Assembly (NCBI GenBank): GCA_904063045.1
Contig: CAJFCJ010000023.1
Coordinates: forward strand, 496,001 to 560,000
From: Dimorphilus gyrociliatus
Lineage: Eukaryota; Annelida; Polychaeta; Dinophilidae
DNA length: 64,000 bases
Direction of reading: 5' to 3'
The position numbers and the translations under genes were made by a program. A model generated the notes under the pieces. It searched no databases. It saw only the letters and a program-made list of their open reading frames with translations, and was not told the origin of the DNA. The stretch's first letter is position 1. Every line of letters begins with the position of its first letter. Shown here piece by piece: positions 35,001-47,400 of the stretch.

Positions 35001-37750
35001 CCAACAAGATATTTTTCAAATAGAAAACATAGTTTCCGTTAGCATGTACTTGATTTAGTTCAACGAAACAGTTTGACAGGTCTCTAAACCAATCGCGAAA
35101 TGCAAATAAAAGAAAAAATTAGCTGTAAGCTTTTTCTATAGGTCTAAGCAAATCAGAGGAAAAAGATTCCTGTTTAATGAAAGGCCTATATTTGGAAACG
35201 CTAAAAGCCTGCAAATGCAAGGTTTGTGGTAAAAAAAAAACAATTAAATCGAGACTATTGTCCCCGTTGTTCAAATTACTGAAACAAATTATTCGGATTA
35301 CGATTATTGCTTCAGCAAGTGAATAGGAAAAAGAGATAAAAACAGCAAAGAAAAAAGGTGCTAGAACACACAAGCGAAGACAGAGAAATAGAGAATGATT
35401 GAGAAGGGAAAATGAACAATGTCCTAAATACCGTACGACTCTTTCTGTATAAATATGCAGACTTACATTTATATATATAATATATATTATATATATATTA
35501 TATATATATATATAACTTATTCAGATTAATTTAACAACAACAAAAAGAGAGGCAAACGAATGATACAATAAAGACTAGAAACAACCATCATCCCTACTTT
35601 ATTCTCTTCCATCTTCTTAACTTCCATTATCTTCTCGAAAGGAAACGAAATTCTTACAAAATAAATAATTCAAGTATTTATAACCAAAGAAAAGTACAAG
35701 TTTATTACTTAATATTGCCTGGGTGGCACGTTAATTTCTAACACGACAGATGTCGGTATAATCAAGAGATTATTAGGGCTAGAAAATAGTATTAAAGAGT
35801 AAAATGATTGGAAATCGAACTATTTATCTATTATTATAGGATTAATGGTTTGGCGTTGAATTAGCGGGTGGAACTATTGAATGCATACGATTTAATTACT
35901 GCAAATATGCAGGATACTACACCTGTAAAATTAATACAGGCACCTAAAAGCCAATAACGGAGACAACTTTCCTGTAGAAATGCAAAAAAGGATTAGATCT
36001 TGAATACGCCAGCCAACAATACTAATATTCCTAACAACAATATCTTCATAGCCTATCCAGCTCGATAACTCGTCATTCAGACAAGAATTTGAATTCATTT
36101 AACTCCTTTCCGAAGGCATCAAAGAAAATATGATCGTTTGCTACTGGTTAACATTCATTTTCGTCAAATCCCTTTACGATAGGAAAAAGCGACGCTGCTC
36201 GACTGGGCCGGATTTCCGCCAGGTATATAGGCCTTTTTATCACTACTGAAAAGCGAGACGCTAAACCTTTAATGCTTTCATGATTTATTTGCGTTGTATA
36301 AATTTATTTTGGGGACGTAGTGTAGTTTTATTTAGTTAAACGAATGGACCAACAATCTTGAATGCTCTTCTCTGCTTCTTATCTCTCGTTTTTTTATTAT
36401 TTCATTAAAGAATCTAAATTAGGATTTATATAGAAAATTTTTTCTTTCGTTTTCTTCTCCGCCCCAACTTATCTTCATTTGTATTCTCAATACAACTCTT
36501 TTTCATATGAATAAGACTATATAGGCCTTGATAATTTCTTAAGAATTCTTTTAACGTTCTTATTATTATTTATGTCTTTGCTTTCTATTGTTCCCTAGTT
36601 AAAAATGAAAAGAAAGAATGTAGAGAAGGGATAAAAAGAGAAGGAATAGGGCTAAAGATAGATAGAGAGATAGAGACAGAGACGGAGACAGCTAGTACTT
36701 CAAATAGGCAAGAAGAGGAAGAGGAGGAGGAAAACAAGGTGACCAAAGACTAAGAATAGAAAGAACAAGGTCAACATACTAAATAGTTCAAGTTTCTTCT
36801 TTTAACGACTAAATTATTTACCCAATACGAACGAACATTTCAGTTATAAATAGTGAAGTATAGTTTATGTAAATACTAAGGTTATCCTCATTTAATTCCA
36901 ATCAAAAAAAAGTCGTTCATCATAAAAGTGCTCTTTAGTCTTCTTTGGAGAACATTGTCCTTGAGAAATAGTGACATCTATTGTATTTCGAAGTGTATTT
37001 ATGTTGGTAGGAATAATAGGCAAAACAAGGTAAAATAGATTAACTCCAAGCTCTGGAAAATTTTCCAAAAAGAAGGAGCTGTCAGTGTTAATTATAAAAA
37101 ATCCCTGTACCATTTTCTTTTTTCTACAAGGCCTTAGAATAATTATTATTTTCATGGTGAAAAAGAAAGAGTTGGCAGAAAGAAAGATAGAAAGAAAGAG
37201 AGAGAGAGAGAGAGAGAAAAGACTACTTTTTTATTTTTTAGTAAGAATTTTTTTCCAGCTTTGTAGGCAAATACTTATTTCTTGTGATCAAAGCGATCTG
37301 TACCGGTTTATAGGTAGGCCTGATTGAAAGACAAAACAAAAAAAAGACACGCATTTAATACCGCATGCACACGCACGTGACTTGACATTATTTGTCAATA
37401 AATAAGGTTTATGATAAAATATTAAATATACTATGTATATATATAATGTTTATTACTGCAAAACAAGAGAGTTATAAGGAAAAGACAAAGGGAAAAGTGT
37501 CATTTATTGACGTTTTAAAAATGGAGGATAGAAGACAAATGAAAAAATAAGTAAAGAGAAAGATTAATAATCATGAAAAACGAAGAAGAAATTATAAGAG
37601 AAGGGAAGTTTTAATCGTACTAGGGAAATAAAAAATGAGAGTCACGTAGCTGTGAAATATATTAAATAACCGTTCTATAATAGGACGAGAAAATAGATCC
37701 GCATTATTTTTTCAAATTTAATTACTTAAAAAGTGAAAGAATTTTTAAAT

Positions 37751-37752
37751 TA

Positions 37753-37785
<33 letters not shown>

Positions 37786-37790
37786 GTCTC
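37751..37790. repeat. (TC)n microsatellite
   Basis: About nineteen TC units, followed by a short TCTG variant. Confidence 0.95.
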
Positions 37791-39254
37791 TTATAGAGAA
37801 ATCATTTAAATAAGATTTCAGGTGAAAGGAGAAGTTTTGGGTACAAAATACTATTCCAATTAGATGAGTTACATATAATACGATATGTGGAATGGAATTT
37901 CTTTGCAGATTTTAGAAACGTTTAACTGTATACATTTTACCATAAGAGGTATACCGTACACAATATGTCTATTATACACTTTATACTTTATACTTCATAT
38001 AGGCAGTACATACTTTGAAATAATAGATCAAATGTATATTCGAGTAAAAGCATATTTTTTTCTCCATATATATTTTATCTTGTAGAACAAAGCTTTATAT
38101 AAAATGCATATTCTACAAAAATAATGCAGTTGTATTAAGTTCTTTATTAACTACACAATGTAAAAAGTTTATTTTCAATTGTATACATTACTGCAGTAGT
38201 TTCTCTAGTTTACCAAGGCAAACATAACTAGATCTTCGTCTTCCATTCGTCCTTTCAACTATCTATTAAATAATAAATATAATTAATAGAGTTTGACTGT
38301 TCGAGGTCAAACTATTACTTTAATCAATAATTAGAGTAAGAAGAAAACTGAATAAGAAAGAAATAGAGAGAGGAAAGTAGATCCTTTCTTGTATTTTCTT
38401 TCAGTAGTTTCACTTCTAGAAATATTAGCGGAAATGAAAACATTTCGAGATATCGACATTAATGTAAATGCGGAAAAGAATTTCTATACAGTACGTGATC
38501 TTTGAGAAAAAAATAGAAAAAGCATTTTACTAGTCCTCTCTTTAACAGATCTATTAGCATAAAATAGTGCTGTAGGCTTAGCCAAAGGTGAAAAGGAACG
38601 TCTTATAAAACCGAGTAAATTTTTAATTCGAATGCCAAAATTTTCAAGTCTCGTCAAGTTTTCGCTTTTTTTTGTGTCTAAAATAGAAAGGCAAAAAACA
38701 AGACTCTACTTTACCTTTTTATCAAGTTTTATGTGTTTTTATCGAGCTTCATTACCTGCAGCAATTCACTAACAAACTATACTACTATTTAACTCCTATT
38801 CCGCTTGGATAACAAAAATTACTCTTGTCAATTATAACCTCTTTATAGTTCTATATTTAAGCATCTTTTCAAGATTAATAAACCGCTCTCATTCCCCACT
38901 CCTTCTCCCCGCAATATGAATTTATATAAACGTTAAGATGACAGTGAAACTGTGTCCTTTAGATTGATTAGTGCGTATCTTATTAAAAGCAATTAACTTA
39001 GTTTTTCGTATTGTTAACAATCCGCTTTTAAAGTCAATTTATAAACATAAGATATAAATAGATATTTCCTAATATTAGGTTAAATAGACAAAAAAACTTT
39101 GTCTTTTACTTATTAAATAAAGGCGTGTGGGTGGTATTTTTTTTCTTTTTAGTCTAATTCATCTTTATATCAACTATTGACAAAAAACATTTGTACTGTA
39201 CGTGACTTTTGCCAGAAATTTGAACATTTCAAGATATTTTCTACACAGATCAAC

Positions 39255-42200
39255 ATGCAAGTTGACCGCTCTAGTTCTGAAATTTGTCAAATTATCAAAG
39301 AACATGAAATCCTATTAAAAAACCTTCAAGAATGCGACGATCAGAGAGCTCATTCTCTGGAAAATAGTTTATTATGCTTCGGTCGAATATCTGCAATTTG
39401 TTCACTGGAAAAGGGAATTTCCGTAAGTTGTTTGTAATCATAAGAAAGTTAAGCTAAAAGGGAACCTAACAAAAATTAGTGGATGTTATTATTTGCGATG
39501 TAAATATTCGAATATTCTCAATAATTTTGTCCATTGTAGATACTCCACAATGATATAATTATGAGAGCTTGTAAAATGGCAGAGGATACAGGAATTGAAG
39601 ATCAAGGAATTGAAGAAGCATGGAAAAGGGTTGATCATATTATTGAGACATGTTTGAAGACTCACGCCCGAAATGCTGGAGAATATCATAAATTTCATTA
39701 CTTATGCACCTCTTTAGAAAAATTCCTTCCAAGGCAAAAATGAATTTTCCCAGGAAAAGATCCCCCTCCCCCTCCCCCTTTTCAGCCTAGTGTATTCTAG
39801 TATAATCTATAGCCTTTGTAAGAGACAAAATTACTAAAATATAAAAGAGTCATCTTCTGATAGGCAAATAGAGAACAAATTTGAAATATATATCGACTAT
39901 GTAGACAAAGAAACAGGGAGAGAGAGAGAGATAGAAAGATGGGAGACAGAGAGAATGAAAAATAGAAACGGACACAGAGACAGAGAGAGACATATGCAGA
40001 TAGACAGAAAAAAAGAAAATAAGAGAAGCAAGGAGGAAGGAAGTGAATAGAGAGTGTAGGGAAGGTGGGAAATTTTTTCCCTCAAGTCTTAATACCCGTC
40101 ACGACGATCCTTTCTCTTCTAATTGATAATAAGCCAATTAAAAAAAGGATATATTTTTAAAGAAATTTTCTTGCTTGGGTCGGCAAAAAAACAGTTAAAA
40201 AAATACGAAACCTTCTCTTAAAGCTAATTAAAATAAAAACAATCTATCTATCTTCATTAAATCAAAAGAAAAAGGCACAGAGAATTCCAAGTTATTTCGT
40301 TTTTAACCTTTTCTCATAATAAATGTTATAAATGGGCTACTTTTAACTATTTATGATAATCAAAAAGAATAAAAATTACCAGTGACAGATAGAGATAGAC
40401 AGAAAGAGAGAGAGAAAGAGAGAGAGAGATGGAGATATAAAAAAGAAAAAGTCCCAAAACTTCAACAACTTTTTTCTTTAATGCAATGCAATAAGAAATA
40501 CTTAGGTGTAATTTTGTTGGGGGAGTGGGTTCTCATGGGATAACCATTTCTGCCGGAAGTTCTTTAAAACCCAATGAAACCAACTTGCTAAAAGGCCTGC
40601 AAAAAACGCTATCTGCTTGCACTGAATGGCGTTTAAAGGTCGACCGCCTGGAATCTTTAAGCCGGCATCTAACTCCAATTCGCGCCCGACTGACGCCCTT
40701 ATCACAGCCAATGGAAGGCCGTCTTCTGTGCAACCTGTCCCTAGGCGAGAAAAAATGCCGACCAGGCGACCGATTGGCCGTTATTGATAATCGTTCTGTT
40801 AATTGGATTGTAAAATTGGAAAAGTTCGACGGAAGTGTCGCAGAAGTACCCAGTTTAATGATACAATTGGTCGGTATGGATGATGACGCCAGAGGGCGAT
40901 GTCTGTCGATTAGAAAAAAATTTGAGAAATTATGGACAAAAAGTGTCATTGAATGGAGTAGACTATTCCTCAGGTTATATACATTTTATATTCATTGACA
41001 TCTTTTCATGTTTTATCTTCTTTTTCCCTAATTTTACTCTATCAACTTCAAACTAAAAACATAAATTTACTTGATATATTTACAAAGTAGGAATTACAGT
41101 TATGTTACTCGAGTGGGGAACATTTTGGACATTTTGTATTATTTATCGCATCATTAGACCAAACAACATCCGGTTTTTCTTTTTAAAATCATAATTTATG
41201 GAGAGAGATGAAAATTAATTTAGATAGAAGGGATAGTTCTTGTCAAACCCAACAGTTTCTCCCATCCTTCCGCTTAATCATTTTTTAATTAATCGCTAGT
41301 AGTTCTCATTTAATGTTGGCCCTAAAAGAAACTCTTTCTTTTTTATGTTGAAAATTTTGCGCTAATTCATCTTTATTACTTTTTTTAATGTCTTCTTTTA
41401 TTTTTCTAGCCCGTTTTATCTTTATCTCTTCCCCTCCCCCTCTCTCTCCATCTCTCTATCCCTCTATAATAATCATATTAACGCTAATGACGCAACTATC
41501 GTAACAACTACTATTACACCCCTAATACTAATGCTAATAGTACTACTTCTACTGCAACATTAACCGCAATAATTTTACAGCAATATGCTATCATAGTTCC
41601 AATTTTATTTTTAGGTACTTAAATGGTGCTAACGTTGAAAGTTCTACGAGAGAAGACAAACAACGCCATCTAGAGTTTATTCGAGTAGCTAAAAATGAGA
41701 TAGGCCTTGTGGAGAATGGGGAAGAATTCCATGAAATTTTCGATAGATTAAATAAGGCAGTTAGAGGCGATAAGAAATTCTCAGATTTGGACGAACTAAA
41801 TCGAATTCTTACAACTTTTAAAGCTTTTATTTCCCAATGGAAAGTTTACGCTGGAGAATTGGACAAACTACCGGAAGAAGAAAAAAACTTAATAGAATCA
41901 CCTAAAATAGAATATGTTATCGAAGATCCTATCGAGCAAAACTTGAATGGCAGCTATATAACCACTCAAACTAAACTTGAAGAGAACCGGCAGACAGTAA
42001 CAAGAAAGACGATTTATTGCGAAATCGATCCGAATAACTTTGATAATCCTATTAGCGATCAATCGACCCAGAACAACCATTCCGCATCAAAACTCAAAGT
42101 AGATTTATCAGATTCTTCACAATTGAATCATCCAGCTTCTTTAAAGGCGCACAATCTGAAAGATTTCGAACCGGAAGAAGAAATTGCACAACTTTCGACC

Positions 42201-43250
42201 TCAACTATTTCTTCAAATTGTACTCCGGATAGTTTTCGACAAAATGCCAATGCAAACAATAAAGAAGCCACATTGGAGAATTCTGATAAGCCTCTTTGTA
42301 AGGCCTATACAACTAATGGAGACAGAGGCTTATCAGTTTTGTATTTGGACGAAGTAGACGATAGTATTGGAAAAGTTTCGGAAGAAGATAAGGTTCCCTA
42401 TCAAACATCGACAAGCGAAAAGAACGAAATTAAAATAGGTCAATCCAATAAGAATACTGCTAAAAGAGCACGCGAAGAAGGTATTAAAAAGAAGAATTTA
42501 CAATTTGGTCAACTTCAGCAGGAAGATATAAAAAATGATTCTACTTCCTCCTTGTCAATTGTAGGCGCAGAAACGACAATTGGGTCAATTGAACCAGTAA
42601 AAACTCTAAGTACTGCTGTTGTTGCTGAAACTAATCAATTGGTTAGTGCGGAACAAGAGGAAACAAGCAAGTTTGTAATAACTGCAGTAATTCATCCTAG
42701 TACCAGACGTAGAATAGACTTACAACAAGCGGTTAAGGAAGGTATTATCCGAAGTGACCGTGGAGTCTACATTGATAGGATTAAAGGAAAAGAAATACCA
42801 ATTGCTGAAGCAATGAATAACGGCTTAATAATTGTAGAAAATGTAACAAAGGAATTAGGAAGAGAAAAATATCACGACATGGGACTAATAACAATTCAAG
42901 ATGGAAAAGGTCAATCTATGACCTTTGCTATAAGATCAATTGTTGACGAAAAGTTAAACAAGAAAATACCGTTCACAGAAGCGATAAATAAAGGATTACT
43001 GAACAAGGAAACGGGAGTTTACCTTTTAAATAAGAGTAATCAGGAATTAGAATTACCCGAAGCGGTTAAAAAAGGCTACGTAAAGGCTCAAGTTATTGAC
43101 AATCCGTCCTCCTTGGACGGTATTCACCCTCACAACGTAGTTGTGGTTGAAAAAGTTTCAGCCATTAAGAAGAAGATGTTAAAGCCGATGGCTGTGGTTA
43201 ATAGCATGAAAAAGAGTGCCGAAGAAGGAAGTAATAAAAAAGAGCACTAA
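39255..43250 (+). CDS. Short plakin-like protein: SH3-bearing plakin domain plus plectin-type repeats
   Basis: Proposed exons are 39255-39422 (preceded by acceptor CTACACAG at 39248), 39540-39733, 40506-40973 and 41615-43250. They total 2466 nt and 821 residues. The middle (about 122-277) is helical with an embedded SH3-like stretch at about 192-242 (CRPGDRLAVIDNR, WIVKLEKFDGSVAEVPS), followed by a helix ending in WSRLFLRYL. This is the arrangement of the plakin-domain SH3 in plectin, dystonin and MACF1. Residues about 629-780 carry plectin-repeat-like motifs: DLQQAVKEGII, GVYIDRIKGKEIPIAEAMNNGLI, PFTEAINKGLL, ELPEAVKKGYV. Between them is a polar, low-complexity linker; the C-terminus is lysine-rich. 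Plakins link the cytoskeleton to junctions. No calponin-homology, spectrin-rod, coiled-coil or GAR domain is seen. The intron after 39733 needs a GC donor. The N-terminus is uncertain because upstream exons are possible. Confidence 0.72.
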
Positions 43251-43340
43251 TCCTAACTTTAATTTCTACTTTCACTTTTATATTAATGAGAAAATAGAGT
43301 TTTAATACTTTGATTGGTATGTTTTTTTAAAAAAAAAGTT

Positions 43341-43346
43341 AATAAA
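43341..43346 (+). terminator. Polyadenylation signal AATAAA of the plakin-like gene
   Basis: AATAAA 91 nt after the stop codon at 43250. Confidence 0.45.
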
Positions 43347-44636
43347 TCTATATAAAACATCGCTAATGACAACACAAAGGAATTTTTTTAAAAGGGGACT
43401 TCTCTATTAATAATATCAATATATGAGTCATTTTAAAAGGGCGGTTTTACTTGAAAGTTATTAACTATAAATATTCGAGTAGAAGTCGGTATTCAGAAAT
43501 TCAAACCAAAGAATATTAGTCACATGGTTAAAAATTGTCCAATGATTAATTAAGATTTGCATAACTTTCTACCTTTATCGCCCATCTCGACTCTATGATA
43601 CGATCAACTAATTTTGTAATGGTTATAGTGTAATTAGCAATTTAGGACTTTTAAACAATGCTTGGCTTCATAGTTTTAAGATAGAAAAGAAGACATTACT
43701 TCCCTCCTTTTTCCTGTTTTTTTTTGTCTTCTTGAGTTGAGCATAAAGAAAGAGTGCACGTAAAGTATATTTATAGGCATACTCATTGTATTACTAACGA
43801 CGTTGGAAAATGTATAGAGAGTAATAAACACTTGTAAACATAAACGAATAATAATAGGAAAAGGTATAGGGTATATATTAGCATATGTATACGTAATATC
43901 AATATTTTTCATGACATTTAATCTGATTATACTGATACGACAATAGGTTGGGGTGAGTGATTTAAAAAGAAAACAAATCTCAACTAAACAAAGCCATAGC
44001 TATAGAGAATGACCTAACCTCTTCAATGGTCTGTCAGGAAAAATAATGGAAATTTTTACTGAACAACTGATTAATAAATCAATAGATTATTAAATAATTA
44101 AAGACATCGGCAAAAGCGGAATAAAGGCAATTATAGGATAAAGAAAATACAAAATTTAGCATCGATATTGAAAGAATTATAGAGAGAGAGAGAGAGAGGG
44201 GAAAATGCAGGATAAAAATTCAGAACTACTCAAGTTGGCCTTAGAAATCATTAATAAAGCATTTAATTGAATTTAATATTGCTGTTGAAAATGTCTCGTA
44301 CACTTTTGATAAAAATCACCTATTTTTCACACTATTGCTAAGCTTTACAAAGGTGATCTTTATATTTTAAGATACATGCTAACCTCTTACTTAAAGATAA
44401 TATAATAAATATAGTTAGCTGTTCACTAAAATTCTGTTAAATATTCATAACAAGAATTTTTGACAAAACATTGTAAAAACCATTAAACGTATATTGCTAT
44501 ATAGGTAGTTCTTGAATAGCTAATGTTCTATACCTTATATTGATCGTCTTTCACCAACTTCAGCGCCATATATTCATTTCATATCCTACAGCGACCAAGA
44601 AGGAAAGTAAGAGAAATATAAACCTTATATCTAAAG
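43347..44636. other. Intergenic, plakin-like gene to tetraspanin
   Basis: About 1.3 kb of AT-rich sequence with a short (GA)n tract near 44179-44200. It presumably holds the tetraspanin promoter and 5'UTR, but no motif stands out. Confidence 0.6.
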
Positions 44637-46350
44637 ATGGGATTTTGCAAGATCTTCTGTAAACTTGTATTAATTTTAATAAATATCATATTTCTGGTAA
44701 GTAATACGGAGCATGTCTTGATTGCTATTTTCGTTTTTCTATACCATTTATTCTCCATATATTCAAGCGTACTAATAAGTCAATAACAGGCGAATGTCTA
44801 ATGCTTCCTCGCCAATAATAAATAGAGTTTAATAAGAAATAGCGTATTGTAGATGTTTTACGAACAGGCAAACTAAATACGACCTGTTTTACTGTTCTTT
44901 CTCTTACTATCAAATGTATGTAATACAGATTCTAACAACTATATACAATGTATACGTTGTTCTATATATCATGTATTTGAGCATGTATATACTATATATA
45001 TATATAGTTAGACATAGATTAAAGATAATATTAATTTATTTGTCCTTTTAAGAGTTTTTCACTTATATTTCTTTAGTTATTGACTGTTTTCGTATCCGTC
45101 CTCTAGTCCAATCTCTAAACAGTTTAGAAATCAATTTATTCGAGACTATAATATATTATTTTCGATCTTGGTGCACTCTTTTAATCAATGCAACTTTAAA
45201 GTTGTCTATTAATTTTTACCAAGTAATTAGGAATTTAATCCAGTTAAAATGTTCTATCAATTAGATCAACTAGCCCACTCATACTGTATATAGATATTTA
45301 TATATATATATATATATATCTAATCCTCTATGCTTCTCTCTATAGCTTCTAGGCCTGGCCTTTTTCATTCCTGGAGTGATGTTTAAGGCTGAATCACCTA
45401 TAATCAAAGAGAGAATAGATCCTTTTTTAGAGGTTTGTACGGAAAAGTAAAATTTATTAAACAGAAATAACGTGGCTTTTTATTTGTTTTATCTTAAAAT
45501 TAGTCTTTAAATGATATGATTACAAATACTGACTATGTCAGCTCTGGAGAAAAAATTGACTTTGAATCAATCTTTAGTGGATTAGCAACAGGCCTCATTG
45601 TTTTTGGTTTATTACTTATAGTTTTAACATTGGCAGTAATGATTGGAAGTTGCTGTTTGAACATCTTCTTAATTATCTATGCCATTTTCGTTTTTGCTTT
45701 GATTCTCGTTCAAGCAATTTTACTTGGAATGTTCTTTACTGAAAAATTTGATGATAAGATGAAAACCAACATAGAAGTAAGTATTGTTCTTTGCCATTCT
45801 TCCACTCTTTCTTTGAATTGATTAGTAATTCATTATTCTACTCTGCCAAAAATAGGAAACGATACGTGATAAGTATAGAGGAACAGATAAATTTGATATC
45901 GACTCCGTTTTGATCAATCTCATTCATCTCAAATGGGAATGTTGTGGAGTCAACGGTTTTAGGGATTTTGACACAGCCAAAGTTTGGGAAAGAAATAGAA
46001 CAAAAGAAATAACTGTTGGTTCTCAAACAATCAAACAGTCTGTTGTTCTAGCAACTCCAATATCTTGCTGTAAAATGAAGGGGAGTTTTCCAAGTGCCGA
46101 TCCAGTAGAACCTAAAACTTGCGCTCTAATACCAGGAACTATACCTGGAGTAAACACGCCAATAGACCAAATTAGTAACAGAGATGTTAAATGTTGGGAT
46201 AAAATAAAAGATGAAATTGAAAGTAAAAAGGGACTCATCGTGGGAGTTGGCTGTGGTCTTATAGGTTTCCAACTTTTGCTCGCAATTCTAGCAATAATAG
46301 CATACATAACTACAAGAAATGAAAAGAATTCTAAAGTGAATTATGCATAA
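44637..46350 (+). CDS. Tetraspanin
   Basis: Four exons, all joined in phase 0: 44637-44696, 45346-45432, 45504-45776, 45856-46350; 304 residues. There are four hydrophobic segments: TM1 crossing the exon 1/2 join (KLVLILINIIFL then LLGLAFFIPG), TM2 around TGLIVFGLLLIVLTLAVM, TM3 around NIFLIIYAIFVFALILVQA, and TM4 around LIVGVGCGLIGFQLLLAIL. The large extracellular loop has the diagnostic CCG motif (WECCGVNGF) and a later CC (PISCC) and two single cysteines (KTC, KCW), giving the six-cysteine pattern. GSCC follows TM2. Tetraspanins organise membrane microdomains with integrins and other partners. The protein is somewhat longer than the usual 230-290 residues because of the large loop. Start chosen as the only ATG giving the short cytoplasmic N-terminus MGFCKIFC. 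Confidence 0.93.
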
Positions 46351-46583
46351 GACATTAAGAAAAAAAGTAACAAAAACCTATTGATTTACGATTTAGAAAA
46401 ATTAAATGTTTTGTTTTAATTTACTTATATCTTTATTATTACAATAATGAACTGCATGCATACAATGCACATCTTCTTTATCGTTGAGATGCCATGTGAA
46501 TAGAGCTATTTTTGTTTTTTTAATCTCTATCGTTAAGTGTCTGATGCTGTATATAAAACTTTATTTACAGTCAATTCATCTTG

Positions 46584-46589
46584 AATAAA
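46584..46589 (+). terminator. Polyadenylation signal AATAAA of the tetraspanin gene
   Basis: AATAAA about 230 nt after the tetraspanin stop codon, followed by a T-rich stretch. Confidence 0.4.
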
Positions 46590-47328
46590 CAAATTTTTAT
46601 TGCTAATTTTTACTGTTGTTTTTCGGAGAGGACAATCAAAAGGTGTTACTCCTAATTCTATAGGTATATGATTTATAGTAATGAATTTTTAATGTAAAAG
46701 ACTGGACTGTCTATTTTCGTATATTGAATGGAATATATAAAGATCGTATTACTCATCTTGTTCCCTTTTAATAAATAAGAATTACGCATATCAATGTTCT
46801 TTACAATTTATATACAGTATATATGCTATTTTATAAAATTTTTACTGCCTGATTTTCTTACATTACCGGAAGCGGTTCTACTTTCATTCTCTCTTTCATT
46901 TCCTGTATTGAAATTTCGTCTATCTTTGCCGATTTTTCTTTTTGAATTTAAACTTTTTAATAGAATAGCGGAAAAAATGAGAAAAATCGATAGTCAAATA
47001 ACGAAAACAAGGGATATAGAAATGACTAATAAACACACCGTTACCTGGCAAAAACTATAAAGTTTACTTCCTAAAATATATTAGCCTATTTTTCCCTCTT
47101 TTAAAATACAAACTTCATTTCTCTTTGCATTTTTCAATGCTTTCAACACTGTCAACATCGCTTTACCAAAGAAAGAAAAGTATAAACTATTTGTTCAATT
47201 TTATTAATTCCAGTCCTATTAATCTAATACATTCATCATAAAATGCTTTTCATGTATTTTCTTTCTCGATATTAGTAATAATAAAATAATCATGACATCC
47301 AATAATACTTCATGCTTTCGCATACTTT
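46590..47328. other. Intergenic, tail-to-tail
   Basis: AT-rich spacer between the tetraspanin (plus) and the candidate small gene (minus). An open frame at 46794-47060 has no recognisable domain and is T-rich; I do not support it. Confidence 0.5.
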
Positions 47329-47334
47329 TTTATT
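47329..47334 (-). terminator. Polyadenylation signal of the candidate small gene
   Basis: TTTATT on the plus strand, AATAAA on the minus strand, 67 nt past the stop codon. Confidence 0.3.
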
Positions 47335-47400
47335 TTTTTATTACTTTGTGAAGTAATCCGAAAATTATCGCCCCTTTGTAATATACAATACATTTTTGTT

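Larger units (their letters stand above)
26001..39248. other. Gene-poor 13 kb interval
   Basis: I find no coding exon that I can support. The interval is AT-rich with many simple repeats: TTC at 28249-28271, TCTCTG/TC/TA at 31009-31075, GA at about 32038-32070 and 37195-37218, and TC at 37751-37790. It also holds a pair of similar 60-bp segments at 27401-27460 and 28469-28528, a GC-richer island at about 28450-28790, and a small GC-richer patch at about 36000-36235 that includes a candidate exon. Several open frames here are low-complexity and AT-driven. Confidence 0.6.

Noticed and set aside
35119-35373. 84-codon minus-strand open frame
   Set aside because: No domain, hydrophobic AT-driven residues, no splice context.
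40502-40949. Minus-strand open frames across the plakin SH3 exon
   Set aside because: Antisense shadows of the plus-strand plakin exon, which has clear domain support.
41655-41675. CTCF-like ACGCCATCTAG within a plakin exon
   Set aside because: Two or more mismatches to the core and inside coding sequence.
46023-46307. 94-codon minus-strand open frame
   Set aside because: Antisense shadow of the tetraspanin large loop and TM4.
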